From assembly GCA_902790465.1 (NCBI GenBank), contig CADASF010000041.1, positions 1 through 42,843 on the forward strand: a stretch of 42,843 nt of DNA. Direction: 5' to 3'. How positions within the stretch are numbered: position 1 is the stretch's first letter; each line of letters opens with the position of its first letter. A program made the position numbers and the translations under genes. Positions 22,637 through 32,032 of the stretch are shown piece after piece. This DNA is from an uncultured bacterium (lineage in GTDB: Bacteria > Vulcanimicrobiota > CADAWZ01). The notes under the pieces were generated by a model that saw only the letters and a list, made by a program, of their open reading frames with translations, had not been told where the DNA came from and ran no database searches.

Positions 22637-24022
22637 ATGAGTGAAATTAAAGAACAAGATGTAAAAACAAAAGTAAAATATCCGCCTGCGTTTTACAGTG
22701 CAAATACTGCCGAAATGTTTGAACGTGCCGCTTATTATTGCATGTTTATCTCTATTACGCTTTACCTGACAGATGTTGTCGGTTTTACAGATATTGATGC
22801 AGGTTGGATTGCAGGAGCATTTTCTGCTCTGTTATATTTCGCACCAACTTTTGCAGGTGTTATTGCAGATAAGATAGGTTATAAAAAATCTCTTCTAATA
22901 GCATTTACTTGCCTTTCTGTAGGTTATTTTTTGATGGCGTTTTTATGCACAAAGCCTATGACTATTTTAAATTTATCGTTGATTTTGATAGGTGGTGCTT
23001 TTATAAAATCGGTCATAACTGGAACTGTTGCAAAATGTTCTTCTGAAGATAACAGAGCGGCTGCATTTTCAATATTTTATATGATGGTTAATATTGGTTC
23101 TTTTTCAGGTAAGACACTTTCAAAGTTCATAAGAGTTTCAGTCGGTGTACAATATATTTCTGTTTTGTCAGGAATTTTTTGTTTGATTGCTCTTTTTGTC
23201 GTTTTATTTGCTTTCAAAGACCCTGACAAAGCAGGGGAGAATAGAACTTTTAAAGAGATTACAGACGGACTTCGTAAAGTTTTGACAAATTTTAAATTTA
23301 TGGCATTGATCATAATTTCAGGCGGGTTTTGGGCAATACAAACTCAACTTTATGCAACTATGCCAAAATTCGTCATCAGAACAATAGGTGCTTCTGCTTC
23401 TCCTGAATGGTATGCAAATGTAAATCCACTTATAGTCGTATTTTTAGTTGCTCCAATAACTGCTCTTACAACAAAGAAATTTAAAATGTCTGCTCTTGCT
23501 TCCATTGCAACGGCATTATTTTTGATTCCTATTTCATCACTTGTAATGAGTACAGGCTCTTGGTTAACATCTATTTTTGGAAATTCAATGTCTTTGGGAT
23601 TCTTTAATGCTCATCCTGTAACGATTGCACTTATTGTCGGAATCGCAATTCAAGCCTTGGCAGAGTGCTTTTTATCACCAAGATTTTTGGAATATGCCTC
23701 TAAACAAGCTCCAGAAGGTGAAACTGCACTTTATATGGGATATGCACAAGTAAATAGTTTCTTTGGAAATCTTTTGGGATTTGGTGTTTCGGGTTATCTT
23801 TTGAATAAATGGTGTCCTGATCCTGCTCTTTTGCCTGCAGATGTTCAACAGAAAATAGCAGAAAACACAGTAAATGGAGTTATAAATTGGTTGCCACCTG
23901 TTTATGACAATGCAAAATATATATGGTTTGTTTTTGCAGGCATAGGACTTTTGGCTTTTATAGCTCTTTTAATATTTGCAAAAGTTACTGCAGAAAAGAA
24001 AGAAGCAACTCAAGAAGGATAG
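22637..24022 (+). CDS. POT/PTR2-like MFS transporter
   Basis: The 461-residue protein has about twelve transmembrane segments. The first helix carries NTAEMFERAAYYCMF, matching the ExxER..YY motif of proton-coupled oligopeptide transporters, and helix 2-3 has FAGVIADKIGYKKSLL, the MFS loop motif. The usual GTGxFKP segment is altered to GGAFIKSVITGTVAK, so the substrate may not be a di- or tripeptide. C-terminal features (PEGETALYMGYAQVNSFFGNLLGFGVSGYLL) fit the family. It probably works in the inner membrane with H+ symport. AAGGA precedes the ATG; a terminator follows. The gene is free-standing. Confidence 0.85.
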   Translation: MSEIKEQDVKTKVKYPPAFYSANTAEMFERAAYYCMFISITLYLTDVVGFTDIDAGWIAGAFSALLYFAPTFAGVIADKIGYKKSLLIAFTCLSVGYFLMAFLCTKPMTILNLSLILIGGAFIKSVITGTVAKCSSEDNRAAAFSIFYMMVNIGSFSGKTLSKFIRVSVGVQYISVLSGIFCLIALFVVLFAFKDPDKAGENRTFKEITDGLRKVLTNFKFMALIIISGGFWAIQTQLYATMPKFVIRTIGASASPEWYANVNPLIVVFLVAPITALTTKKFKMSALASIATALFLIPISSLVMSTGSWLTSIFGNSMSLGFFNAHPVTIALIVGIAIQALAECFLSPRFLEYASKQAPEGETALYMGYAQVNSFFGNLLGFGVSGYLLNKWCPDPALLPADVQQKIAENTVNGVINWLPPVYDNAKYIWFVFAGIGLLAFIALLIFAKVTAEKKEATQEG

Positions 24023-24048
24023 AGAAAAAATATATAAATAGTATCCAT

Positions 24049-24087
24049 TTAAGGGGACTGTGAATTTGTTCAAAGCCCCCTTTTTCT
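24049..24087 (+). terminator. Intrinsic terminator of the POT-like transporter gene
   Basis: AAGGGGACTGTGAA and TTCAAAGCCCCCTT pair at 12 of 14 positions and run into TTTTTCTATTT. The rest of the gap to 24257 contains a fragment (24102-24118) of the AACTCGTTGTG repeat but no gene. Confidence 0.8.
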
Positions 24088-24257
24088 ATTTGAATATGTT
24101 CCACAACGAGTTAATTTATAAAGAAGGGGAATAATTAAGAAATGTTGAAAATTTAGAAATAATCGCCATAGAAAGTAAAGATGTTAAAACTTGTAACATA
24201 TGTCAGCAGATTTTCTTTAAAATAGAATAGATTTAACAGGACAAAGGGGGGGGGCTT

Positions 24258-25202
24258 ATGATTTCGATTTGGAAAACTAAAAAAAATGTTCTTAAAGAAT
24301 TAACCCTTGATACACTGGAAAAAGGCTCTTGGATTCATATTGAAAATCCAACAAATGAGGAAATAAAAAATGTTGCTGAAATTTGCGGAGTTCCTTTTGA
24401 TTTTATTGGAAATGCACTTGATGATGAAGAGCGTTCTCGTATTGAAATTGAAGATGACAGCCTTTTAGTTATTGCAAATACTCCTGTTTTAATTGATGAA
24501 AATAATTTTGATACAAGACCTCTTGGAATTGTAGTTACTATTGATTATTTTATCACTGTTTCAAGAGAACATTGTGATGTTTTAAATGGATTTAATCCTG
24601 AAAAAGCTACTCTTTTTGATACAAATAAAAAGACGAGATTTCTTTTTCAAATTCAATATAAAATAGCTGAACAATATCTAAAATATATGAAATATATAAG
24701 TAGGCAGTCTGATAGAATTGAGTTAATACTCAGAAAGTCTATGCAAAATAAAATGTTATTTCAACTATTTGAGTTACAAAGGAGCTTGGTTTATTTTACA
24801 ACTTCTTTAAAAGATAATGGACTTGTACAGAAAAAACTTTTGAGAATAAGACAAACACCTTCATATCAACATCTTTTATCTGTATTTGAAGAAGATGAAG
24901 ATTTGCTTGAAGATGCAATAGTTGAGAATGAACAGGCGGTCGAGATGGTCGATGTTCACAGAGAAGTTTTGACAGGTATGTTAGATGCTTTTGCTTCAGT
25001 TATTTCAAATAATTTGAATATGGTTATGAAGACATTGACTGTAATAACTATTATTCTTGCAATTCCTACGATGGTTGCGAGCTTTTGGGGGATGAATGTC
25101 CCTGTTCCTTGGCAACAAAATGAGATTGGATTTGTCTTTGTGATGTGTTTAGCAGTTACTTTAACCATAATTGTTGCATATATATTGTTGAAAAAGGAAT
25201 AA
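24258..25202 (+). CDS. corA: CorA-family divalent cation (Mg2+/Co2+) transporter
   Basis: The 314-residue protein has the CorA layout: a long soluble funnel domain, a helical stalk (ESLVYFTTSLKDN, EDLLEDAIVENEQAVEM) and two C-terminal transmembrane helices. The signature GMN (Gly278-Met279-Asn280, in SFWGMNVPVPW) at the end of the first helix forms the pore selectivity loop. It forms a pentameric channel in the inner membrane. The ATG follows a long G-run. It starts a co-directional run of genes with very short gaps (small ORF, mtnA, holA, two chromate transporters, a secreted metallopeptidase), probably one operon. Confidence 0.95.
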   Translation: MISIWKTKKNVLKELTLDTLEKGSWIHIENPTNEEIKNVAEICGVPFDFIGNALDDEERSRIEIEDDSLLVIANTPVLIDENNFDTRPLGIVVTIDYFITVSREHCDVLNGFNPEKATLFDTNKKTRFLFQIQYKIAEQYLKYMKYISRQSDRIELILRKSMQNKMLFQLFELQRSLVYFTTSLKDNGLVQKKLLRIRQTPSYQHLLSVFEEDEDLLEDAIVENEQAVEMVDVHREVLTGMLDAFASVISNNLNMVMKTLTVITIILAIPTMVASFWGMNVPVPWQQNEIGFVFVMCLAVTLTIIVAYILLKKE

Positions 25203-25206
25203 AAAA

Positions 25207-25389
25207 TTGGGGCGTAAAAAAAGCATTTTTAGTATATTTAAAATAGGAAGAAAATCTACTTTATTTCCTAAAAAGAGAAAGAATAGTATTTTTAGAAAGA
25301 GCAGAAGAAGCAATCCTTTTAATTCTCTTATTAGATTTATTGAGGCTATTGTAAAATTATTGAATGTTTTTACAAAATTTAAAAAATAA
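25207..25389 (+). CDS. Small basic protein of unknown function (TTG start)
   Basis: A 60-codon frame fills the space between corA and mtnA. It starts at TTG 25207, seven bases after an AAAGGAA ribosome site, and stops 13 bp before mtnA. The protein is very basic: repeated K/R-S-x-F motifs (GRKKSIFSIFKIGRKSTLF, FRKSRRSNPF) are followed by an amphipathic helix (SLIRFIEAIVKLLNVFTKF). It could bind nucleic acid or membranes. It is supported by fit in the operon and the ribosome site; AT-rich DNA can produce such frames by chance, so the call is tentative. Confidence 0.45.
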   Translation: MGRKKSIFSIFKIGRKSTLFPKKRKNSIFRKSRRSNPFNSLIRFIEAIVKLLNVFTKFKK

Positions 25390-25402
25390 AAAGGATAGAA
25401 AA

Positions 25403-26425
25403 ATGATAAAACAGATTGAATGGAAAAATGATATTTTGACACTTCTCGATCAAAGATTATTGCCAATAACAGAAAAATATATTGAGTGTACAAAATATGA
25501 TCAGATAATTGACGCAATAAAGACACTTGCAGTTAGAGGGGCCCCACTGATTGGCGTTTCTGCAGGAATGGGAATTGTTGTTGCTTCCAAAGAAACAGAT
25601 AAAAAAGGCGAAGAATTGAGACAATATGTCATTGAAGCCGAAAAGAAATTGAGAGCTTCTCGTCCAACAGCTGTAAATTTGATGTGGGCTTTGGATAGAA
25701 TGATGCCATTTATTATGTCAGACCCTTCTGATTCAGAAGCATATATCTCTGCATTGGAAAAAGAGGCTTTGAATATTTGGAATGAAGATATTGAGCTTTG
25801 CAGAAAAATGGGGGAATATGGTCTTGAAATTGTTCCACAAAATGCAAATATCATAACACATTGCAACACAGGAAGTCTTGCAACTGCAGGAGATGGAACA
25901 GCACTTGCAGTTATAAGAGCAGCACACAGAGCAGGAAAAAATATCCATGTTTTTGCTGATGAGACAAGACCGCTTCTTCAAGGGGCAAGATTGACAGCTT
26001 GGGAACTCGCCCACGATTCTATTCCATTTACTCTAATTTGTGATGGAATGTCATCTTATGTTATGAAAAACAAAAAAATTGATTTGGTAATAACTGGAGC
26101 AGATAGAATAGCAGGCAATGGCGATAGTGCAAACAAAATCGGAACTTATGGACTTGCAGTTTCTGCAAAATATCACAATGTACCGTTCTATATCGCTGCT
26201 CCTTATTCAACATTGGATTTGTCTATAAAAAGCGGTGAACAAATAGTTATCGAACAGAGAAAAGCAGAAGAAGTGAGAGCTTTTGGTGGTGTTAGAACAT
26301 CACCTGAAAATTGTGATGTACTAAATCCTGCTTTCGATGTTACACCTGCAGAACTTATTGCAGGAATAATAACAGATAGAGGCATAGTTAGACCGCCATT
26401 TACAGAAGGACTTAAAAAGATTTAG
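25403..26425 (+). CDS. mtnA: S-methyl-5-thioribose-1-phosphate isomerase
   Basis: MtnA interconverts methylthioribose-1-phosphate and methylthioribulose-1-phosphate in the methionine salvage pathway. The start at ATG 25403 follows AAGGA at a good distance and gives MIKQIEWKND, the usual N-terminus; 340 residues is the normal length. Conserved blocks are RGAPLIGVSAGMG, the catalytic Cys154 in THCNTGSLATAGDGTALAV, and Asp234 in TGADRIAGNGDSANKIGTYGLAV. The C-terminal AFDVTPAELIAGIITDRGI is also standard. No other salvage genes are close. Related dual-use isomerases act on 5-deoxyribose-1-phosphate, so that alternative remains. Confidence 0.95.
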   Translation: MIKQIEWKNDILTLLDQRLLPITEKYIECTKYDQIIDAIKTLAVRGAPLIGVSAGMGIVVASKETDKKGEELRQYVIEAEKKLRASRPTAVNLMWALDRMMPFIMSDPSDSEAYISALEKEALNIWNEDIELCRKMGEYGLEIVPQNANIITHCNTGSLATAGDGTALAVIRAAHRAGKNIHVFADETRPLLQGARLTAWELAHDSIPFTLICDGMSSYVMKNKKIDLVITGADRIAGNGDSANKIGTYGLAVSAKYHNVPFYIAAPYSTLDLSIKSGEQIVIEQRKAEEVRAFGGVRTSPENCDVLNPAFDVTPAELIAGIITDRGIVRPPFTEGLKKI

Positions 26426-26433
26426 GAGATCTT

Positions 26434-27447
26434 ATGACGGATTTTTCGGTTCTATCAATACCAAATAAAATTTTTCCTGTTTTTTATCTTGAAGGGACAG
26501 ATGATATAATTATAAATGAATGTTATGCAGAACTTAAACGGAATTTAGGTCTCGATGAATTTTCTGATTTTAATATGGGATTTTTTGAAGGTTCTAAGAC
26601 ATTAAAGGCTGATTCTGTGATTTCTGCACTTTCAGAATTACCATTTTTAGCTCCATATAGAATAATTGTTCTTTCTGCTTTTCAAAGAGTTTCTGCAGAA
26701 GAAAAGGAAAAAATTGTAAATTTTGTAAAAGGTGGAATTGGAAAATCCGTTTTTGTTGTTTTGTCAAATACTTCAGAACAGAAGGGAAGAGTATCTGAGG
26801 TAAAAAAGAAATCTGAAAATGATTTAAAAAAAATTGGTGCTTTTATTGATTGTAGAATAAATGACAAAAATTGGAATCTTTGGGTAAAACAATATTTAAG
26901 AAAATACAAAATTGATATAGATTTTGGAGCGTTGGGGCTTTTAAAAGTAAAACTTGGGCTTGATTTTGGATTTGCAATATCTGAGTTAAAAAAACTGCAG
27001 GCTTATACTTATGGTAAGAAAAAGATAACTGCTGTAGATGTTGAAAACATAGTATCTGTTTCAAGTGGAACACAGATTTATAATATATCAAATTGTATAG
27101 TAAAAGGTGATTCTGCAGAGGCTTTAAAATTGTATTATAAAATGATTGGAACAGATTATCCTTCTATTTCTTTTTTAACTTATTTAAAGCGTTTTTTTGA
27201 CGGAATTGCTGAAGTAAAAGCATTACAAGAAAGTGGAATGGACTATTTAGAGATTTCAAAAGAACTTAAAAAACATGAATTTGTCATAAAAAAGAATCTT
27301 GAAATAGCTTCAAGTGCCTCAAAAGATGTTTTTCCAAAAATATCTGAAATTTTGATGAGTGCTGATTTTGATTTTAAATCAGGACAAAATGAAAAACTTG
27401 TTTTTGATTTGACAATATATCGCATTTCAGCACTTTTTGCAAAGTAG
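26434..27447 (+). CDS. holA: DNA polymerase III delta subunit
   Basis: HolA is the clamp-opening subunit of the clamp loader. The 337-residue protein has the delta pattern: an N-terminal AAA+-like fold without a working P-loop (PVFYLEGTDDIIINECYAEL), SELPFLAPYRIIVLSAF with the beta-clamp contact region, FIDCRINDKNWNLWVKQYL, then the helical collar domain (DFGFAISELKKLQAYT, VENIVSVSSGTQIYNISNCIVKGDSAEAL). AGGAGATCTT precedes the ATG and it begins 9 bp after mtnA. It lies inside the corA-to-chromate-transporter gene run. Overall sequence is divergent but the domain order is clear. Confidence 0.88.
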   Translation: MTDFSVLSIPNKIFPVFYLEGTDDIIINECYAELKRNLGLDEFSDFNMGFFEGSKTLKADSVISALSELPFLAPYRIIVLSAFQRVSAEEKEKIVNFVKGGIGKSVFVVLSNTSEQKGRVSEVKKKSENDLKKIGAFIDCRINDKNWNLWVKQYLRKYKIDIDFGALGLLKVKLGLDFGFAISELKKLQAYTYGKKKITAVDVENIVSVSSGTQIYNISNCIVKGDSAEALKLYYKMIGTDYPSISFLTYLKRFFDGIAEVKALQESGMDYLEISKELKKHEFVIKKNLEIASSASKDVFPKISEILMSADFDFKSGQNEKLVFDLTIYRISALFAK

Positions 27448-27449
27448 AT

Positions 27450-28025
27450 ATGAAAGATAAAAAGATATTACAAAAAATATTCCTGACTTCTTTTTTTATA
27501 AGTGCATTTACATTTGGCGGAGGATATGTAATTGTTCCACTTATGAAAAAGAAGTTCTCAGATGAGCTAAAATGGATCGATGAGCCTGAAATGCTTGATC
27601 TGATAGCAATAGCACAATCTGCCCCTGGTCCTATTGCTGTGAATGCTTCAATTTTAGTTGGCTATAAAGTTGCTAAATTTTGGGGAACTGTCGCTTCAGT
27701 TTTGGGAACAGTTTTACCTCCTTTGATTACCATTTCTATTATCTCTTTCTTTTATATAATGTTTAAAGAAAATACTTATGCCCAACTTCTATTAAAAGGT
27801 CTTCAAATAGGAGCAGCTGCAGTTATAGCGGATGCTGTTTTTTCGATATGTTCCTCTTCTGTAAAAACATCCCCTGTTTTTTCTATAATTATGATATTGC
27901 TTGCTTTTATTGCTTCATTTGTTTTAAAAATAAATGTGATTTGGATTATTCCCATTGCAGGATTAGTTGGCTTTTTATATGATGTTGCTAAAAAGAAGAT
28001 AAGTGAAAAAGCGAACTTATCATAA
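27450..28025 (+). CDS. Chromate transporter family protein, half-size (first of pair)
   Basis: The 191-residue protein is a single CHR domain with about five to six transmembrane segments. Signatures are FTFGGGYVIVPLMKKK near the start and IAQSAPGPIAVNASILVGYKVAK. CHR proteins are anion exporters; short paired forms (SCHR) are thought to act together as two halves of one transporter. It begins two base pairs after the holA stop, so translation is likely coupled. Physiological substrate in an anaerobe need not be chromate. Confidence 0.88.
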   Translation: MKDKKILQKIFLTSFFISAFTFGGGYVIVPLMKKKFSDELKWIDEPEMLDLIAIAQSAPGPIAVNASILVGYKVAKFWGTVASVLGTVLPPLITISIISFFYIMFKENTYAQLLLKGLQIGAAAVIADAVFSICSSSVKTSPVFSIIMILLAFIASFVLKINVIWIIPIAGLVGFLYDVAKKKISEKANLS

Positions 28026-28056
28026 AAATAGGTGTGTTAGGTAAAGGTATTTATTG

Positions 28057-28617
28057 ATGATATATATACAGCTTTTTATAGCCTTTTTTCAAGTTGGTTT
28101 ATTTAGTTTTGGTGGAGGATATGCTGCCCTTCCTTTGATTCAGGAACAGACTGTTGAAGTTCATAATTGGCTTACAATGCAGGAATATATTGATTTGGTT
28201 GCAATTTCAAATATGACACCAGGACCAATAGCTATAAATGCTTCTACTTTTACTGGAATGAAATTAGGAGGAATTTTAGGAGCAGTTTGTGCAACTGCTG
28301 GATGTGTTGCTCCTTCCTGTATAATTGTTGCATTGCTTGCAATTTTATATTATAAATATAGAAATCTTGATGTTTCAAAAGGCATTCTATTTGGTTTAAA
28401 ACCTGCTTCTGCAGGATTGATAGCTTCCGCAGGTCTTTCAATTGCTATAGGAGCATTGTTTATCAATAGTTCTGCTCCAACATTCAGCACTTTTGACATA
28501 AAATCTTGTATATTTTTTGTAATTTGTGTAACTGCACTTAGATTTAAAGTTGATCAAATTGTTGTGATGTCTGTTTCTGGTATTTCTTGGCTTTTAATGG
28601 GACTAATTTTTCCTTAA
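28057..28617 (+). CDS. Chromate transporter family protein, half-size (second of pair)
   Basis: This 187-residue CHR domain has VGLFSFGGGYAALPLIQEQ and ISNMTPGPIAINASTFTGMKLGG, the same motifs as its neighbour but in the sister half. The frame starts with TTG-ATG; the ATG at 28057 is preferred because AAAGG lies ten bases ahead. It is 31 bp downstream of the first half and probably forms a heterodimer with it. The last transmembrane region ends only 15 bp before the next gene, a secreted LIM-like metallopeptidase. Confidence 0.88.
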   Translation: MIYIQLFIAFFQVGLFSFGGGYAALPLIQEQTVEVHNWLTMQEYIDLVAISNMTPGPIAINASTFTGMKLGGILGAVCATAGCVAPSCIIVALLAILYYKYRNLDVSKGILFGLKPASAGLIASAGLSIAIGALFINSSAPTFSTFDIKSCIFFVICVTALRFKVDQIVVMSVSGISWLLMGLIFP

Positions 28618-28632
28618 AAATTGGGGGCAGAT

Positions 28633-30000
28633 ATGGGAAGAAAATTCCTTTTTGTAACATTTATTTTGTCTTTTTTGTTTTTTTTTCAAGCATTGCCAGT
28701 TTTTGCACAGGGGGCAATGTGTGACTATTGCGGAATATCTATAACTTATAGTAATCTTGGAAAAAAGACACCTAAAGGCTATCTATGTAAAGATTGTTAT
28801 AAAAAAAGTTATAATAAAAAACAAAATGCTTCCAAGTTTCAACAGCAAGCACATCAAAAATCTAAAATATATAAATGTTCTACTTGTGGACAAATATTTA
28901 GGGGAAAAGGTGGAACAGATGGCATTAATTACTATTGTTCAAGTTGTTTGGATAAGTTACAGAGTAAAGATGTTATTAAGTCAGAATTAACTTGTAATAA
29001 TTGCCATAAAAAGATTGGAATTGCTGAACAATATGCAAAAGGTCGAGATGCCTATAAGAGAACTTTAATTTATTGTGTTGATTGTGCAAAGCAAAATGGA
29101 TTATTTAAAAATTTCAAATGTGTAAAATGTAATCAAGTAATAGGCGGAACAGGATATAAGACTGAAAGAGACCAATATGGCAATTTTATTTACACTTGTG
29201 AAAAGTGTGCAACTGGAAATAATAAATTTAAATCTGATACAAAATGTACTGTATGTGGAAAAGGTCTTGGAGATTATGCTTCTAAAAAGGCAAATGGTAA
29301 ATCATATCGTTATGAATATTATAAGACTATAAATAATAAGCCTTATTGTTTAGAATGTAAGGAAAAATATAAAGATATTTGTAAAATTTGTACTTTGCCA
29401 ATTCCACCAGGAGATGGAACAAGAAATGGCAGTTATTTAACTTGTAAGTATTGTTCAAAAGATATTGTTGTTACAGATGAGGAATTGCAACAATTATTTG
29501 CTAAGGCTTGTGCTTTTATGCGAGAATATTTTGGATTAACCGTTCCTGTAACTCCAGATAATGTATTTTTTTCTGATATTTCTGAAATGAGGGATATTAT
29601 GAGTATTTTAAGAACTGATGATATTCCAAGAAGTTATGGACAAAATCCAGTTGGTCTTTTCTCTCGCCGTGGAGATTATAAGTGTATAAGAGTTCAAAAA
29701 GGTATGCCTAAACTTAATGTACTTGAGACCCTTGTTCATGAAGGAGCTCATGCTTGTATGTCTGAATTTGGTTATAATCAAAAAACAAATTTAATCTATT
29801 CAGAAGGTTTTGCAGAATGGTGTGCTTATAAATATCTTGTAAGTATCGGAGAAACAAGGTATTATTATCGAAAAATAAAAAGAAAAGATAAAATATATGG
29901 AGATGGTCTTAGAAAAATGCTTGAACTTGAACAGAAGCTGTCAGCTAATGGATTATTGAAATATGTTTTTACTCACAGCGATTTTCCACAGGAAAATTAA
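28633..30000 (+). CDS. Secreted DA1-like metallopeptidase with LIM-like zinc modules (paralogue A)
   Basis: The 455-residue protein has a signal peptide ending VFAQ (residues 1-26). Six paired CxxC modules follow: CDYC...CKDC, CSTC...CSSC, CNNC...CVDC, CVKC...CEKC, CTVC...CLEC and CKIC...CKYC, each with the spacing of a zinc ribbon or LIM half. The C-terminal domain has HEGAH (His369, Glu370, His373) and Glu391 in YSEGFAEW, 18 residues after the last His, a gluzincin pattern. It ends YGDGLRKMLELEQKL...THSDFP. The same order and spacing occur in plant DA1 peptidases (LIM, LIM-like, HEMMH...EEG, ...FP). ATG 28633 is chosen over an in-frame TTG at 28621. About 80% similar by eye to paralogue B. 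Substrate unknown. Confidence 0.82.
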   Translation: MGRKFLFVTFILSFLFFFQALPVFAQGAMCDYCGISITYSNLGKKTPKGYLCKDCYKKSYNKKQNASKFQQQAHQKSKIYKCSTCGQIFRGKGGTDGINYYCSSCLDKLQSKDVIKSELTCNNCHKKIGIAEQYAKGRDAYKRTLIYCVDCAKQNGLFKNFKCVKCNQVIGGTGYKTERDQYGNFIYTCEKCATGNNKFKSDTKCTVCGKGLGDYASKKANGKSYRYEYYKTINNKPYCLECKEKYKDICKICTLPIPPGDGTRNGSYLTCKYCSKDIVVTDEELQQLFAKACAFMREYFGLTVPVTPDNVFFSDISEMRDIMSILRTDDIPRSYGQNPVGLFSRRGDYKCIRVQKGMPKLNVLETLVHEGAHACMSEFGYNQKTNLIYSEGFAEWCAYKYLVSIGETRYYYRKIKRKDKIYGDGLRKMLELEQKLSANGLLKYVFTHSDFPQEN

Positions 30001-30011
30001 TTTGAAAACTA

Positions 30012-30043
30012 AGGCGTGTTGGTAAATTATCAACACGCCTTAA
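30012..30043 (+). terminator. Strong hairpin after paralogue A, possible terminator
   Basis: AAGGCGTGTTG (30012-30022) and CAACACGCCTT (approximately 30032-30042) are perfect complements. The T-run after the stem is weak, so termination may be inefficient. Part of it (GGCGTGTTGGTAAATT) also occurs at 18446-18461, which marks it as a member of a small repeat family. Confidence 0.55.
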
Positions 30044-30131
30044 TAACAAAAATTCAAAGGATAAAAGTTATCATTTAAAGAATATTATCAATTTATGTAA
30101 AATTAGATTTATTTAGGGAAAAAATAAAAAA

Positions 30132-32021
30132 ATGTCAGATAGATATGATGTTATCGTTGTAGGTGGTGGACACGCTGGGACTGAGGCTTGTCTTGCACCT
30201 GCTCGAATGGGATTGAAAACACTTTTACTTACAATGAATGTTGATACACTTGGTGCAATTTCTTGTAACCCTGCAATAGGCGGAGTAGGTAAAGGGCATT
30301 TGACAAAAGAAATTGATGCACTTGGCGGAGAAATGGGAAAAGCTGCCGATGCAACAGGTATTCAATTTAGAGAATTAAATATGAGCAGAGGTCCAGCAGC
30401 AAGAGGACTTAGAGCTCAAGTTGATAGAGCTCTTTATATGGCTCACATGAAGAAAGTTCTTTTATATCAAGAAAATTTGGATATAAAACAGGGACAAGCT
30501 TCAAAAATAATTGTAAAAAATGGTATTGCCTGTGGAGTTGAAGATATGACAGGCTATAAATTTTTTGCAAAATGTGTTGTCATCACACCTGGTACTTTTT
30601 TGAGGGGATTGTTACATATTGGATTATGTCATTTTCCAGGTGGAAGAATGGGGGATTCTGCTTCAGTAGGTCTTGCTGAAAATTTAGAAGAACTTGGATT
30701 TAAATTGGGAAGATTTAAAACAGGTACAACTCCAAGAATTGATGCACGAAGTATTGATTTTTCAAAAATGATGATACAATACAGTGACGAAAATGTACAC
30801 CCATTTTCTTTTTCTGAAAATGCCTTTATAAATAAACAACAGATTCCTTGTTATATAACACATACAAATGAGAGAACACACGATATAATAAGGGCAGGAA
30901 GTAAATTTTCTCCAATGTTTACAGGTGTTATTACTGGAACTGGTGTCAGATATTGTCCATCTATTGAGGACAAAATAACTAAATTTGCAGATAAAACTTC
31001 ACATCATGTTTTTATGGAACCAGAAGGTCTTGCAACTACAGAATATTATCCAAATGGTCTTTCAAATAGTCTTCCTGTCGATGTTCAAATTGAGATGGTA
31101 AGAAGCATAGAGGGGCTTGAACATGCGGAAATTATACGACCTGGATATGCTATTGAACACGATTATTCCGATCCTCGCCAACTATATCCTACACTTGAAA
31201 CAAAACTTGTAAAAAATCTCTATTTTGCAGGTCAGATAAATGCAACTACAGGATACGAAGAGGCTGCCGCACAAGGAATCATTGCAGGAATAAATGCAGG
31301 TTTAAGGGCTCAAGATAGGGAAAATATAACCATAAGCAGATCAGAAGGTTATATAGGTGTCTTGATCGATGATTTGGTTACAAAGGGAACTAATGAACCT
31401 TATCGAATATTTACTTCAAGATGTGAATATAGGCTTATTTTGAGAGAAGACAATGCAGATTTGAGATTGCGTAAACTTGGATTTGAAGTTGGATTGGTTT
31501 CTGAAAGAGAATATATGAGAACTTGCGAAAAAAGAGAAAATATCGCAGAAGCACTTAACTATTTGAAGACAAATAAAATAACTCCTAAAAAAGAAGTAAA
31601 TTCAAAACTTGAAGAGTGGGGAAGTCCTGCACTTAAAAAGACAGTGGCACTTTCTGAACTTCTTTCAAGAAATGAAATAAATTATCAAAAAATAACGGAA
31701 CTTTATGATACAGGATTGGCTCTTTCAAAAGATGAAGCTGATCAAGTTGAGATAAACATCAAATATGAAGGTTTTGTTGAGAGAGAAAAAGCCGAAATTG
31801 AGAAATTTAAAAATCTTGAAAAAATAAAGATTCCTGAAAACATCAACTTTAAGGAGGTGAGTGGGCTTTCTAACGAAGTTGTGGAGAAGTTAGAAAAAAT
31901 GAATCCGATATCCCTTGGACAGGCTTCAAGAATATCTGGAGTAACTCCTGCCGCAATATGGGCAATTATGATATATCTGAAAAAATCAGGAGAAAGGATT
32001 TCAGATAATGCCGAATCGTAA
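30132..32021 (+). CDS. mnmG: tRNA uridine-5-carboxymethylaminomethyl modification enzyme, FAD subunit
   Basis: MnmG (GidA) works with the GTPase MnmE and methylene-tetrahydrofolate to modify U34 of tRNAs reading NNA/NNG codons. The 629-residue protein has the FAD motif [14 protein letters not shown] near residue 10, [15 protein letters not shown], the [15 protein letters not shown] loop, [28 protein letters not shown] and [18 protein letters not shown]. The C-terminal helical MnmE-binding domain ([20 protein letters not shown]) is complete. It is full length. The transglutaminase-like lipoprotein gene starts 11 bp after its stop. Confidence 0.98.
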   Translation: MSDRYDVIVVGGGHAGTEACLAPARMGLKTLLLTMNVDTLGAISCNPAIGGVGKGHLTKEIDALGGEMGKAADATGIQFRELNMSRGPAARGLRAQVDRALYMAHMKKVLLYQENLDIKQGQASKIIVKNGIACGVEDMTGYKFFAKCVVITPGTFLRGLLHIGLCHFPGGRMGDSASVGLAENLEELGFKLGRFKTGTTPRIDARSIDFSKMMIQYSDENVHPFSFSENAFINKQQIPCYITHTNERTHDIIRAGSKFSPMFTGVITGTGVRYCPSIEDKITKFADKTSHHVFMEPEGLATTEYYPNGLSNSLPVDVQIEMVRSIEGLEHAEIIRPGYAIEHDYSDPRQLYPTLETKLVKNLYFAGQINATTGYEEAAAQGIIAGINAGLRAQDRENITISRSEGYIGVLIDDLVTKGTNEPYRIFTSRCEYRLILREDNADLRLRKLGFEVGLVSEREYMRTCEKRENIAEALNYLKTNKITPKKEVNSKLEEWGSPALKKTVALSELLSRNEINYQKITELYDTGLALSKDEADQVEINIKYEGFVEREKAEIEKFKNLEKIKIPENINFKEVSGLSNEVVEKLEKMNPISLGQASRISGVTPAAIWAIMIYLKKSGERISDNAES

Positions 32022-32032
32022 GCAAGTCTAAT

